Both the position numbers and the translations under genes were made by a program. Shown here one piece after another: positions 33,845 through 42,670 of a DNA stretch of 42,828 nucleotides. How positions within the stretch are numbered: the first letter of the stretch is position 1; each line of letters opens with the position of its first letter. Origin of the DNA: Candidatus Schekmanbacteria bacterium (lineage in GTDB: Bacteria; CSSED10-310; JACPHN01); the NCBI GenBank assembly GCA_016188575.1, contig JACPHN010000213.1, forward strand, positions 1-42,828. The letters are read 5' to 3'. The notes under the pieces were generated by a model that was not told where the DNA came from, made no database searches, and saw only the letters and a list, made by a program, of their open reading frames with translations.

Positions 33845-36800
33845 CTATCCTTCGTCCGGATCGCGAAAGATCGCCCTGCGGTTGAGCTGCATGGTTTCGT
33901 CTCCGGAGACTTGCGGCTCCGGTTTGGTGGCGGCAGCGGGCGCTGCTACGGCCGGCTTGACGCCCTTCCTGATGACCCAACGCCAGATGCGGCGAAAGTC
34001 CGACCCGATCCCGTAAAGGCAGGGCAACAGCAACAGCGTGACCGGCGTGGCGAACAACAGCCCGTAGCCGATCGCCAGCGCCATCGGGGCCATGAGCGGG
34101 TCGGCACCACCGATGCCGTAGGCGAGCGGCAGGACGCCGGCCACGGTAGTGATTGTGGTCAGGATGACCGCTCGCAGCCGGTCGGCGCTGCCACGGGACA
34201 CCAGGTCCAGTGGGTTTGCGTAGGGCTCCCGTTCGCGCAGCATGTTGATGTAGTCGACGAGCACGAGCGCGTCGTTGACGACGACACCCGCCAGACCGAC
34301 GACGCCCAGCATCGCCACGAAGCCCAGCGGCTCATGATGCAGCGCGAACGTGGCGATGACCGCGACCAGCCCGAAGGGAATGCTCACCAACACCATGAAG
34401 GGTTGCATCAGTGACCCAAAGAGCAGCGCCAGCATGAAATAGATTCCGATCAGAGCATAGGCGAACGTCACGGCCAGGTTGCGGACCGATTTTTCGGTTT
34501 CCTGTGCTTCACCCCCGGCGATCAGCCGCGCGCCCGGGTAATCGCGATCCAGGTCGAAGTGGCTCGAGACGGCATTCATCGCCTCTACCGGCGTGGTCTT
34601 GTTCTTGTCGACGTCCGCTTCGACCGTGATCGAGCGCTCGCGGTCGTAATGGCGAAACGCGTGCGCTCCCGGCGTGGTGTCCAGCGTCGCCACCGTTTCC
34701 AGTGGGATCAACCGCCCTTGGCGGTTCGGAATCAACAGCTTACGCAGGTGGCGCGTGCTTTTCCGCGCATCTTCCCTCAGCGTGACTCGGAAGGTCACGT
34801 CCTCGTCGCCGTAGCGGATGCTCGTCACCACCTGGCCGTCGTAGGCGACCCGGACGTTCTGCGCAATCTCCGCGACGGTCAGCCCGAGCTCGGCGACCTT
34901 GTCATAGTTCAACTTGATCCCGATCTGGTCCTTGCCGTGCCGGTCGTCGCGCACCACGTCCAGGACCCCATTCAATGTCCCGAGATACGCGACGACATCG
35001 TCGGCGAGGCGCTTGCGGAGCGCGTCGTCCGACGCCACGACGCGTACCTCCACGGGCCGGCCGAGGGGGGGGCCACCTGCCGCAATCTCGTATGCGATTT
35101 TCACGAAGCCTTCGAGCTGGCCTGTCGCCGCCCGCACGTCCGCCACGATCTCGTCCGCGGTGCGTTGGCGCGACGAATAGGGCGTGAGCGTCACCACGAC
35201 GGTGGCGTAGTTGCCCCCGTCCGCCGGATATTCCACGCCGAGCCGACCCACGCGGGTAACAAAGGAATCCAGCTCTTCCTTGGGTAATTTCTCCAAGATC
35301 TGCTCGATGCCCTTGACCTTCTCCTCGGTCGCCTCCAGCGAGCTGCCGCTCGGAAGCTCGGCCGTGATGCGAAACTCCTCGGCGTTCCCCGTGGGAAAGA
35401 GCTCGAAATCCATGCGGTTCTTCGCGTACCAGAGCGCGCCCACGAACACGGCGGCGGCGCCCACCACAATGAGATAACGGAAGATCAGCAGGAAGCGCAG
35501 AACGCGTGCCCAGGCCCGCTCCACGTACGAAAACCAACCCAGCTTCTGGCCACTGTCACTCTTTTTGGGCTGCCGCCGCCGGAGACCGGGAATGAGATGT
35601 GCCGGCAACAGCGCCAGTGATTCGATGAGCGAGCACGCCAGAGACAGACTGATGACCAGTGGAATAACGAAAATGAACTTGCCCATCGCGCCGGTCATGA
35701 AGAACATCGGCGCGAAGGCCGCCAACGTCGTCGTCACCGTCGTCAGCACGGGCAGGAACACCTCCGTGGTGCCCCGCACCGCCGATGCCAGCGGCGCTAG
35801 CCCCATCTCGCGATATCGGTAGATGTTCTCGGAGACGACAATCGCATCGTCGACAACGATCCCGATTACGATCACGAAGCCCGCGAGCGACAGGGCGTCG
35901 AGGTCGTACCCGAGTATCGAGAGGATCCACAGCACGCTCATCAGCGTGAAGGGGATCCCCTGCGCGACCCAGAAGGCGGTGCGGATATCCAGAAAGAGCG
36001 CGAGGATCACCACGACCAGGATCAAGCCCATGATGCCGTTGGACACGACCACGTCGAACCGGTAGCGGACAAAGCGGGAATAGTCGGCGGTCGAGACCAG
36101 CTTGAGCCCCTTGGGCAGGATCTCCTCTTCCGCTTTCATCAACGCGTGGATGGCGTCGACAGTCTCGAGAATGTCGGTTCCTTCGCTTTTCATCACCTGA
36201 AATGAAATCCCGCGCTGCCCGTTGATGCGCGCGAGCATGGTGGCGTCCTCGAAGTCGTTCCTGGCCACGGCAAGGTCGCGGACGCGGATCTTCGGGCCGT
36301 CGAAGGATGCCCTGACGATCACGTCCTTGACCTCCATGGGGTCGCGGAACTGCGCCAGGGTGACGACGTTCTTCTCACTGGTGTAGGATTCGAAGGTGCC
36401 GGCGCTGGCCCGGATGTTGCGACCCTGAATCGCCGCCATGACCTCCGCAATAGAGACCTGCTTGTTCTCGAGCTCGCCGGGAGAAAGCTCCACGCGCACT
36501 TCCCGGGCGCGATAGCCGTAGCGCTCGAGCTGCGCGACGCCGGGGATCGCGCGCAGTTTCTTCTCGAAGCGCCTGGCGGCCTCGCGAAGCTGCGGATACG
36601 GCACGTCGCCGACGACGCCCACCTCCAGAATCGGCAAAACGGAGGTCTTCACCTCGATGATACGGGGCGCGTCGCTGACCTCCGGGGGCAGATCCGTGAC
36701 CCGCGATACGGCCTCGCGGATCTCGGCAATCACCTCGTCGATGTCGCTGGCGTCCTCGTTGATGCGGATGCGCACCGTCGAGATGTTTTCAAGCGAGGTG

Positions 36801-37048
36801 GAGGTGACCTGCTTCAGATTGGTGATCCCCGCAAGCTCCTTCTCGATGCGATCCGTGACGTTGATCTCCACGTCCTCGGGCGCGGCTCCCGGATATCTGG
36901 TGATGATGAGGAGCTCTCCGAGCTCGACATTCGGGAACAGGGTGCGCTTGAGATTGAATGCAGCGCCGGTGCCGAGCACAAACACCATGATCATGGCGAG
37001 GCTGGCCAGCAGGTGGCGCGACCCGAAGAACTGGATGAGGGATTTCAC
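33845..37048 (-). CDS. RND-family efflux permease
   Basis: The GTG at 37048, preceded by AGGAAAG, gives 1067 residues; the open frame upstream is antisense-like sequence within the TolC gene. It is full length for an AcrB/MexB-type inner-membrane transporter. TM1 is at residues 12-30. A large periplasmic loop begins FPNVELGELLIITRYPGAAP. The TM4 region carries GIVVDDAIVVSENIYR with the paired Asp used in proton relay. A second periplasmic loop and the TM10 region (VVVNDALVLVDYIN, with Asp where many pumps have a second Asn) follow, then a cytoplasmic basic tail. It starts 8 bases after the TolC-like gene, so the two form an operon. The substrate is unknown; the PKS product is the obvious candidate from position. 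No periplasmic adaptor gene accompanies it. Confidence 0.9.
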   Translation of the reverse strand: MKSLIQFFGSRHLLASLAMIMVFVLGTGAAFNLKRTLFPNVELGELLIITRYPGAAPEDVEINVTDRIEKELAGITNLKQVTSTSLENISTVRIRINEDASDIDEVIAEIREAVSRVTDLPPEVSDAPRIIEVKTSVLPILEVGVVGDVPYPQLREAARRFEKKLRAIPGVAQLERYGYRAREVRVELSPGELENKQVSIAEVMAAIQGRNIRASAGTFESYTSEKNVVTLAQFRDPMEVKDVIVRASFDGPKIRVRDLAVARNDFEDATMLARINGQRGISFQVMKSEGTDILETVDAIHALMKAEEEILPKGLKLVSTADYSRFVRYRFDVVVSNGIMGLILVVVILALFLDIRTAFWVAQGIPFTLMSVLWILSILGYDLDALSLAGFVIVIGIVVDDAIVVSENIYRYREMGLAPLASAVRGTTEVFLPVLTTVTTTLAAFAPMFFMTGAMGKFIFVIPLVISLSLACSLIESLALLPAHLIPGLRRRQPKKSDSGQKLGWFSYVERAWARVLRFLLIFRYLIVVGAAAVFVGALWYAKNRMDFELFPTGNAEEFRITAELPSGSSLEATEEKVKGIEQILEKLPKEELDSFVTRVGRLGVEYPADGGNYATVVVTLTPYSSRQRTADEIVADVRAATGQLEGFVKIAYEIAAGGPPLGRPVEVRVVASDDALRKRLADDVVAYLGTLNGVLDVVRDDRHGKDQIGIKLNYDKVAELGLTVAEIAQNVRVAYDGQVVTSIRYGDEDVTFRVTLREDARKSTRHLRKLLIPNRQGRLIPLETVATLDTTPGAHAFRHYDRERSITVEADVDKNKTTPVEAMNAVSSHFDLDRDYPGARLIAGGEAQETEKSVRNLAVTFAYALIGIYFMLALLFGSLMQPFMVLVSIPFGLVAVIATFALHHEPLGFVAMLGVVGLAGVVVNDALVLVDYINMLREREPYANPLDLVSRGSADRLRAVILTTITTVAGVLPLAYGIGGADPLMAPMALAIGYGLLFATPVTLLLLPCLYGIGSDFRRIWRWVIRKGVKPAVAAPAAATKPEPQVSGDETMQLNRRAIFRDPDEG

Positions 37049-37056
37049 GCTCTTTC

Positions 37057-38529
37057 CTACTCCAGAGTGAAGAGCTGGTCGGAAAGCTCGCGATAGCGGA
37101 GGTAGAGTTGCTGGTAACTCGCCATGAGCTCCGCGTAGCGCAGCTCGGTGGCGTACTCGCCGTCTCGGCTCTGAATGACGAACGCCAGGCTGTTGCGTCC
37201 TTGCTGGTACATCTTCAGCTCTTCTACGGTCTTGCTGCGCGCCGTCGCGAGCTGCGCGGTGGTGAGCTCGAGCACTTCCTGGTAGCGGCGCAGTTGGATC
37301 GCTACGTCCGCGAGCTCGGCGCGCAACCGCGACTGGGCGTCGGCGAGCTCGTCCTGGATTTGCGCCAGAGCGATCTCGGCGGCGCGCACCTTCGCCTTGG
37401 CCGTGCGCCGACCCAACGGGTAGCGCAGGCTGATGGCGGCGTACAGATTCGGCTGATCCATCCCCCACGAGTCGACATAGTTCCGATCGCCGTCACCGAT
37501 TCCGGCGCCCACGGCCACATCCAGGTCGGCGAGCAGCTCGTTACGCAGCGCCTTCAAGCGGTGCGTGAGCTGATCACCGGTCGTGCGGATGAAGGCGAGC
37601 GTCCGCGACTTCTCGAGGATCGAGTCGATCGCGGCGTCGCCGCTGTCCACCGCGTGCCGTTCGTACAGGTCGAAGGCCGGCGAGCGCTCCCTGAGCTCGG
37701 GCCAGATGGTTGCGGCCGCCAGGCGTTCGCGCACGGCGTTGGCGGCGAGGTCAGCCTGGACCACAAGCTGCCGCGCCTGTTGCACCCAGTCCTCGCCGCG
37801 CAAGACGTCGACTTCATCCGCCAGAAACGCTGCCCGGCGCTTCTTCACCAGCTCGAGCGACTCGCGGGCGACGTCCACGCGCGTGGCCATGATCCGCTGC
37901 TGCTCCTCGATCTGCTTCCACTGCACGAACAAGGCGCCGATGTAGGCGAGAAACGCCTCCTCGGTCTCCACCGACTGGAGTTGCCGCGCCTTGATCTGGA
38001 AGTCCTGCTGCTCAAACTCGAGCCTGTCGAGGACACCTTTGGCGTTCTTCAGCAGCGGCTGGATGAAGGCCACCGAAAGGGTTCGCGAAAAGAAATCCGC
38101 AGGCCCGACCAGCGAGACGGTCTGCACATCGCCGGAAGGGGTGGGGAGGCGAATTTCCGTCGCGCCCCCAAACTCCTGGCGCTGGTACTGCGTCGAGTAT
38201 GAGGCGCTCACGCGGGCGCCGCTACTCCAGTACAGCCGACCGACGCTGGCGCCGAGGTCATAGCCATAGACGCGGTCGGGGGCAAATGGGGAGGCCGAGA
38301 GGGGTTCGGCGTAGGAAAGCCGGGGGCCGATGGCCACCTGCCAGTCCTGAGCTCCGGCGTAGGCGTCCTTTTGCGCCGCGAGCACCTCGACACTGCGCGC
38401 TTCCTTGGAGAATAGCGGGTGCGTGCTGCGCACGTGGTCAAAAAGGTCGGTCATGGTCAGCGTCGCCGCCGACGCTGTCGCCCCGGTCACCAGCACGATA
38501 GCCACAACGGTCAACCGCACAAGACGCAT
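37057..38529 (-). CDS. TolC-family outer-membrane efflux channel
   Basis: The ATG at 38529 (GGAGGCG 6 bases upstream) gives 490 residues, beginning with the signal peptide MRLVRLTVVAIVLVTGATASA. Two long helical repeats are visible, with Gln/Arg/Ala/Glu-rich coiled-coil stretches such as RQLVVQADLAANAVRERLA and LAQIQDELADAQSRLRAELA. Beta-barrel-like segments also occur (GASVGRLYWSSGARVSASYS, then LYAAISLRYPLG). This is the outer-membrane component that would pair with the RND permease directly downstream. The divergent 430-base region upstream presumably holds the promoter. The long N-terminal extension of the open frame was rejected. Confidence 0.85.
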   Translation of the reverse strand: MRLVRLTVVAIVLVTGATASAATLTMTDLFDHVRSTHPLFSKEARSVEVLAAQKDAYAGAQDWQVAIGPRLSYAEPLSASPFAPDRVYGYDLGASVGRLYWSSGARVSASYSTQYQRQEFGGATEIRLPTPSGDVQTVSLVGPADFFSRTLSVAFIQPLLKNAKGVLDRLEFEQQDFQIKARQLQSVETEEAFLAYIGALFVQWKQIEEQQRIMATRVDVARESLELVKKRRAAFLADEVDVLRGEDWVQQARQLVVQADLAANAVRERLAAATIWPELRERSPAFDLYERHAVDSGDAAIDSILEKSRTLAFIRTTGDQLTHRLKALRNELLADLDVAVGAGIGDGDRNYVDSWGMDQPNLYAAISLRYPLGRRTAKAKVRAAEIALAQIQDELADAQSRLRAELADVAIQLRRYQEVLELTTAQLATARSKTVEELKMYQQGRNSLAFVIQSRDGEYATELRYAELMASYQQLYLRYRELSDQLFTLE

Positions 38530-38960
38530 CAATCGCCTCCAGATGGAGTATCCTCCGTGAGCACCGAACAACACCTCCGCCAGCGCCGCGAGTCGCAGCG
38601 GTGTCCACCGCGGTCTCGGGCCGGCCGGCAGCTCGAATCATACCAGTCCATCAGCACGCCTTCAACTGCTCGCCACAGGCTGATCGGCACTGCACGCGGT
38701 CGCTGACGCTGATCAGCCGTGGAAATGCCCGTGGCCAGACTGTCTCATCGTCTTGCAATATTTGCCGATCACAACGCGTGCCGCCATATTTGTCCGTATT
38801 GCGAAATTGCTCGCCAATTTTTCGCAGAACCTTCCGGGTGCGGGAATCGGGTTGTGCAAATTGTGGGCTTCTCGGCGGCCGTGGAGCTGGCCATGATCTT
38901 GCATCGAGTGCCGGTGGGATGGCGGAAACAAGCGCCAAGTCGAACCGGAGGAGAGTGGGC
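38530..38960. other. Divergent promoter region with AT-rich core
   Basis: About 430 bases between the minus-strand efflux operon and a plus-strand secreted protein, so promoters for both should lie here. The stretch 38750-38830 is far more AT-rich than the rest of the window (for example TTGCAATATTTGCC). It contains an imperfect hairpin, GCGAAATTG (38801-38809) with CAATTTTTCGC (38815-38825), which could be an operator or leader structure. No promoter boxes can be assigned with confidence. Confidence 0.5.
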
Positions 38961-40133
38961 ATGTCAGGTACACGAATCAGTCTTCTACTCGCGATTGCAC
39001 TAGTCGTTGTCGTTGGCGCCTCACCCGCAAGCGCCGACTGGTCAAGCGTCGGTTGCGCGAATATCAGCTCCCACCATTGGACCAACGCGGACGAGGGCGA
39101 CATGATCGTCAACCGCACCAACGGCATCATCCTCGATACCGTCGACGCCCTCGGCGAGTACTGGAGCCACGCCTCGATCGCGGGACCAAAAACCTGGGAT
39201 TCCAACAACAGCCGCTGGTTCCAATACATCGTTCACAACACTGCGGCAACACCACCGGCCGACGGCGCAAAAATTAATGCAAGCTATCTCAAGTATGGTT
39301 GGCCAGGTGCCGCGAGAATTACGGCCGACGAGTGGTACACCTTCCTGCACTGGGGCGACTACGACAAGGATGATGTCGCCCAGACCGTGACCACGTATAA
39401 CTTGAAGCACACAACCCTGACATCCTCCAACGAGACTCTGTATCGCGCGGACATGCAGGATACCTGGGACTGGATCAGCACCGACACGGGAACAGAACCC
39501 GACCTGGACGACACCGCGTCGAAGGACCGGTTCGGCGGCAGCGACGTCTTCGAGCAGATCGGCTACTACCTCGGCACCGGCAGCGAGAACAAGTGGGACT
39601 ACCGCTTCCGGCGATACAAGGCAGGCGGCAACCAGGGGACAGGCGCCACGCCGGCACGAGAAGGAGCCGTGTGCTCGACGACGATTGCGTACGCGAGTTA
39701 TCGGGCAACGGGCGACACCCAGGACGACTATAGCTATACGGATGCTACCGCTCTGCACAACGCGGCGCAGTCGCTCGTCGACGGCGTGAAAGACGATTGC
39801 AACGCGGGGCGGAAGTGGTACTGGGCCTTTGACATCAACGCCTGCACCGAGGCCGCGCATCAGGTCTTCAACTGCTTCATCTACGGTTCCTATGGCGCGA
39901 ACACCGATTGCGACGACCAGAGCGGCGGCCCGCTCGACGACTTCCTCGACGATTCGAACGTGAGCGCGACCTCCCTGTCTCCCGACCGCATGGTCGACTC
40001 CGACGGCAACACCAGCGGCTCGACAACCTATTACAATAGCGGCGATCGCGGCTACTGGGTATACTCCATTCACCCGCTGGAAGACCTCCAGTGGTACGGC
40101 GACGGAAACACGAGGAACGACTGCTGGTACTAG
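38961..40133 (+). CDS. Secreted protein, candidate permuted papain-fold (NlpC/P60-like) hydrolase
   Basis: The ATG at 38961 has GGAGGAG 7 bases upstream; 390 residues with a signal peptide (MSGTRISLLLAIALVVVVGASPASA). GDMIVNRTNG (47-56), then EYWSHASIAG with His70, resembles the first strands of permuted NlpC/P60 (YiiX/LRAT-like) proteins, where GDIV..., then a W(S/T)H(V/A)xI segment, carries the catalytic His. Much later, GAVCSTTIAYA places a Cys at 238 at the start of a helix, as in the CSxLV motif of the same families. His before Cys is the permuted order. Between them lie about 170 residues of Tyr/Trp/Asp-rich sequence not expected in the minimal fold. If correct, it is an exported cysteine amidase or acyl hydrolase. 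Family assignment is by motif only. Confidence 0.5.
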   Translation: MSGTRISLLLAIALVVVVGASPASADWSSVGCANISSHHWTNADEGDMIVNRTNGIILDTVDALGEYWSHASIAGPKTWDSNNSRWFQYIVHNTAATPPADGAKINASYLKYGWPGAARITADEWYTFLHWGDYDKDDVAQTVTTYNLKHTTLTSSNETLYRADMQDTWDWISTDTGTEPDLDDTASKDRFGGSDVFEQIGYYLGTGSENKWDYRFRRYKAGGNQGTGATPAREGAVCSTTIAYASYRATGDTQDDYSYTDATALHNAAQSLVDGVKDDCNAGRKWYWAFDINACTEAAHQVFNCFIYGSYGANTDCDDQSGGPLDDFLDDSNVSATSLSPDRMVDSDGNTSGSTTYYNSGDRGYWVYSIHPLEDLQWYGDGNTRNDCWY

Positions 40134-40203
40134 GTCGTCCTGGCCCCCTCCTCGCTCCATCCCAAGCCGGCAGCGCGGCAATCGCCGCCGGTGGCAACTC
40201 CAG

Positions 40204-40231
40204 CGTGTGCGGCCCAAAGTGGCCGCACACG
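40204..40231 (+). terminator. Perfect 11-base inverted repeat, probable transcription terminator or RNA hairpin
   Basis: CGTGTGCGGCC (40204-40214) and GGCCGCACACG (40221-40231) pair perfectly around a 6-base loop. It lies 70 bases after the secreted-protein stop and 30 bases before the next start codon. No long T run follows, so it may be a weak terminator, an mRNA-stabilising hairpin or a translational control element for the PKD protein. Confidence 0.5.
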
Positions 40232-40261
40232 TGCTTTCAGGCCAAGCGGAGAACATCCTGA

Positions 40262-41851
40262 ATGCCGATGTCCTACCAGGAGCGCGCCCGAAAATCGGAC
40301 CGCATCCTCAAGCGCGGAGTGGTATTCGGGCTGGCCCTTTTGACGATCGGCTTCGTGGTCATGATCGCCCTGCTGGCGCGAAAAACGCACTCCGGGCCAG
40401 CACTCTGGGTCGAGCTTTCCGTGTCGCCGCGCCAGCTCAGCAGAGACGGCATCGCGACCGCGCGCGCGCGAGTAACCAAGCTGGGCGGTGACGCCGCGAC
40501 GGCTGCGGGATATCAGTACACGTGGAGCGCATCCTATGGAACCGTGCTCGGAAGCGGTCCAATCGTGTCCTGGCAGCCCGACGGCAAGACCGGCACGGCC
40601 GACATCTCGGTTGCAGTGACCGGACCTCCAGACCTGCGCGGAGCTGCCAGCGCATCAGTCTCAGTGCGCGCCGACTCTGCTCTGGAAGCAAACCGCTCAC
40701 CCTCCGAAGGCTGGCAGCAGGACTACTGGCACGCCGTGCGCAGAGCGAAGGAAAAGGCCGCCTTGCCGGGCCTGAAGCCCATCATCGATCACGTCTCCGT
40801 CGAAAAAAAGGAAGTGTGCGAAGGCGAGGAAAACCTCATCACCGTGGGCGCTCATACCGAAGGGCACCGCGAGGACGCGTTCCTGCACTACGTGATCGGT
40901 GGCAAGTCGGGTCGCAGCCTGCCCTATCGACCTGTTTTGCATCACGGAAAGTTTCGACCGCCCGGCATCAGCGTCTTTGGGCGCGGGGGTCAGGTTACGC
41001 ACATTCCGATGCCGGAATTTGTCGTGAAGCCGTGCAGACCCCAATGGCCGGTCCAGGTGACCTTCTGGCCGGTCACCAATACCGCGCTGACCTACAGGTT
41101 TCAGGCCAAGGTCTTGCTCATCGGAGATGACGCGGCGCCGTTTGCGCCCGTCAGCTTCGCATGGGATTTCGGGGATGGCATCACCCAGACGACCGCGGCT
41201 CCCATTGCCGACCATGATTACGCCGGTGCGCCACAGGATACGCTCTACACCAGTTACCTGGTGCAGGTCACCATCACCGGCGATCGCGGAGAAATCGCCA
41301 AGGGACGCGTGGCGTTCGACGTCAGAAACCACGCCTTCTACGAGATGGTGCGACTGGGTCGTATCTATTTCTTGCGCGATCTCGAGCCCAGAGTGGCAAT
41401 GCCCGGACCGGACGGTGTGGTTCGGCAAGGCGTCCGGATGTGGCACACCCACGATGAGTCCGTCTACCTTACCCACATCGAGCGGACGACGCACGCCGGT
41501 CAACCACAAAACAAGATCGATATCCTCGACGTTCGCTCCATCGTCGGAACGCATGTCGTTCAGCCCGGCGAAAAGGTCAGCTTCGAGCTCATCCTCGATC
41601 CGCAGCGGGACCCCGGCGTCGTGCTGGCGGACTACCGCATCTTCGGCAGCACCTTGAACGGGGTGCCGGCATTCGCGAAGATCTCGGTGGGCAACCCGCT
41701 CGCCCGGCCGGTCGACGAGAGTATCGGCACGCCAGAGGACGTGCCCAACTGGGAGCCTGGAGACGTCCATGAGATGCCCGAGGGCCCACCGGGTGGCCAA
41801 TCGGGGGCGCCGGACTCGCGACCCCTACCGCGCGACGACGCAAGCGACTGA
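40262..41851 (+). CDS. Membrane-anchored protein with PKD domain
   Basis: A 529-residue protein starting at the ATG at 40262 (GCGGAG about 10 bases upstream; a second ATG follows at 40268). One transmembrane segment at residues 19-40 (VVFGLALLTIGFVVMIALLA), preceded by basic residues, predicts a cytoplasmic N-terminus and an external body. Residues about 48-140 look like an Ig-like beta domain (ELSVSPRQLSRDG, then YTWSASYGTVLG). Residues about 285-350 contain a PKD signature, PVSFAWDFGDGITQTT, with the following SYLVQVTITGD strand. The C-terminus is Pro/Asp/Gly-rich and disordered. No enzyme motif is seen. It may be a surface adhesion or assembly protein, and it shares strand and secretory character with its neighbours on both sides. 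Confidence 0.75.
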   Translation: MPMSYQERARKSDRILKRGVVFGLALLTIGFVVMIALLARKTHSGPALWVELSVSPRQLSRDGIATARARVTKLGGDAATAAGYQYTWSASYGTVLGSGPIVSWQPDGKTGTADISVAVTGPPDLRGAASASVSVRADSALEANRSPSEGWQQDYWHAVRRAKEKAALPGLKPIIDHVSVEKKEVCEGEENLITVGAHTEGHREDAFLHYVIGGKSGRSLPYRPVLHHGKFRPPGISVFGRGGQVTHIPMPEFVVKPCRPQWPVQVTFWPVTNTALTYRFQAKVLLIGDDAAPFAPVSFAWDFGDGITQTTAAPIADHDYAGAPQDTLYTSYLVQVTITGDRGEIAKGRVAFDVRNHAFYEMVRLGRIYFLRDLEPRVAMPGPDGVVRQGVRMWHTHDESVYLTHIERTTHAGQPQNKIDILDVRSIVGTHVVQPGEKVSFELILDPQRDPGVVLADYRIFGSTLNGVPAFAKISVGNPLARPVDESIGTPEDVPNWEPGDVHEMPEGPPGGQSGAPDSRPLPRDDASD

Positions 41852-42308
41852 CGGCGCGCCGCGCCCCCTCTCTCCCCCCGCTTGCCCGGGGCGACCGGGT
41901 GGGGGGAGACTGGCAGTGGAAGCGGCGGTGGATCCTGGTTCGCAGCAGCGGCTTCCAACTCTTCTCGCGAACCGCCGCGATCGCACCGCGAAACTCGGGC
42001 CAGCGCGGTCTGCATGTCCGTGCGGCGACCATTTCTGGCGATAGCGGCGGCAGCTCGGGGTGCTCATGCGTCCGGTCGCCCAGTAATTCCACGGGGCACT
42101 CTTCATCCGCGCAGTTGTCGACTCGAGGGCGGTCCCCCTGGCGAGGAGACGACTGTACCGCCTCGCGACGGGGGCATTCGCAACGGCGGCAAGGGACGAG
42201 GCGCGCCCTGAGCTGCGCTCGGCAGTCCGAAAGCAGCGCGCGGACGGACGGCCGCATCAGGGCGTAGGGCAATCTCGTCAGGCAAACCCTTATGACCTGC
42301 GCGCCCAG
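41852..42308. other. Region without a clear gene; carries one palindromic repeat
   Basis: About 450 bases. A dispersed repeat copy lies at 41863-41910 (CTCCCCCCGCTTGCCCGGGG, tail CGGGTGGGGGGAGAC). From 42087 one plus-strand frame is open through to 42650 but has no start codon before 42309. A minus-strand open frame (41589-42689) covers the whole region and looks like a shadow. I cannot decide whether a short gene lies here. Confidence 0.4.
41863..41910. repeat. Dispersed palindromic repeat unit after the PKD gene
   Basis: CCTCTCTCCCCCCGCTTGC is followed by GGGGCGACCGGGTGGGGGG. It begins about 12 bases after the PKD protein stop, a typical intergenic position for this element. Confidence 0.6.
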
Positions 42309-42650
42309 ATGGAGGCGGATGGCATCACGCCGAAGACCGAGGAATGTGGGACTGCCAATGGCGTACCCCAGTACTGCTACCCGGCACAGGGAATCGGAGT
42401 CCGGGTCTACGACGAGCTCGGTAGCGGCGCCGCAAGGGTTACCGCCACGGCGCGCCCGGCGAGCCTGGCCGGCAGCGGCGACGATGCGGAAAGCCTCCTC
42501 TCCCAGCGTCCAGCGGCGGCCCGACCGATGGCCTGGAGCAATTCCCATTGGCGACCGCTGACGCCGCAAGAGATTGGCGAGAGCGACAGCCCCTGGGCCG
42601 AGCTGTATCGCCAGGCCAACGGCATTCCGGCGTTGCCTCAGGCTCATTGA
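42309..42650 (+). CDS. Small hypothetical protein upstream of lipoprotein gene
   Basis: 113 residues from the ATG at 42309. The same frame is open for 74 codons further upstream and reads plausibly (QANPYDLRAQMEADG), so the true start may be an unusual codon or the gene may be 5'-truncated. It contains a Cys pair in EECGTANGVPQYCYPAQG, then a Ser/Ala-rich stretch and a TPQEIGESDSPWAELY segment. No signal peptide is seen in this version. It ends 20 bases before the lipoprotein gene on the same strand, suggesting an operon. No family recognised. Confidence 0.45.
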   Translation: MEADGITPKTEECGTANGVPQYCYPAQGIGVRVYDELGSGAARVTATARPASLAGSGDDAESLLSQRPAAARPMAWSNSHWRPLTPQEIGESDSPWAELYRQANGIPALPQAH

Positions 42651-42670
42651 AAGAAAGGCGAGGTGGCGAG

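Noticed and set aside
37049-37468. 140-codon N-terminal extension of the RND frame
   Set aside because: It overlaps the TolC gene out of frame and is Arg/Ala-rich; the GTG at 37048 with a ribosome-binding site gives a normal RND N-terminus.
39042-40256. 404-codon minus-strand open frame
   Set aside because: Antisense to the secreted plus-strand protein, which has a signal peptide and a strong ribosome-binding site.
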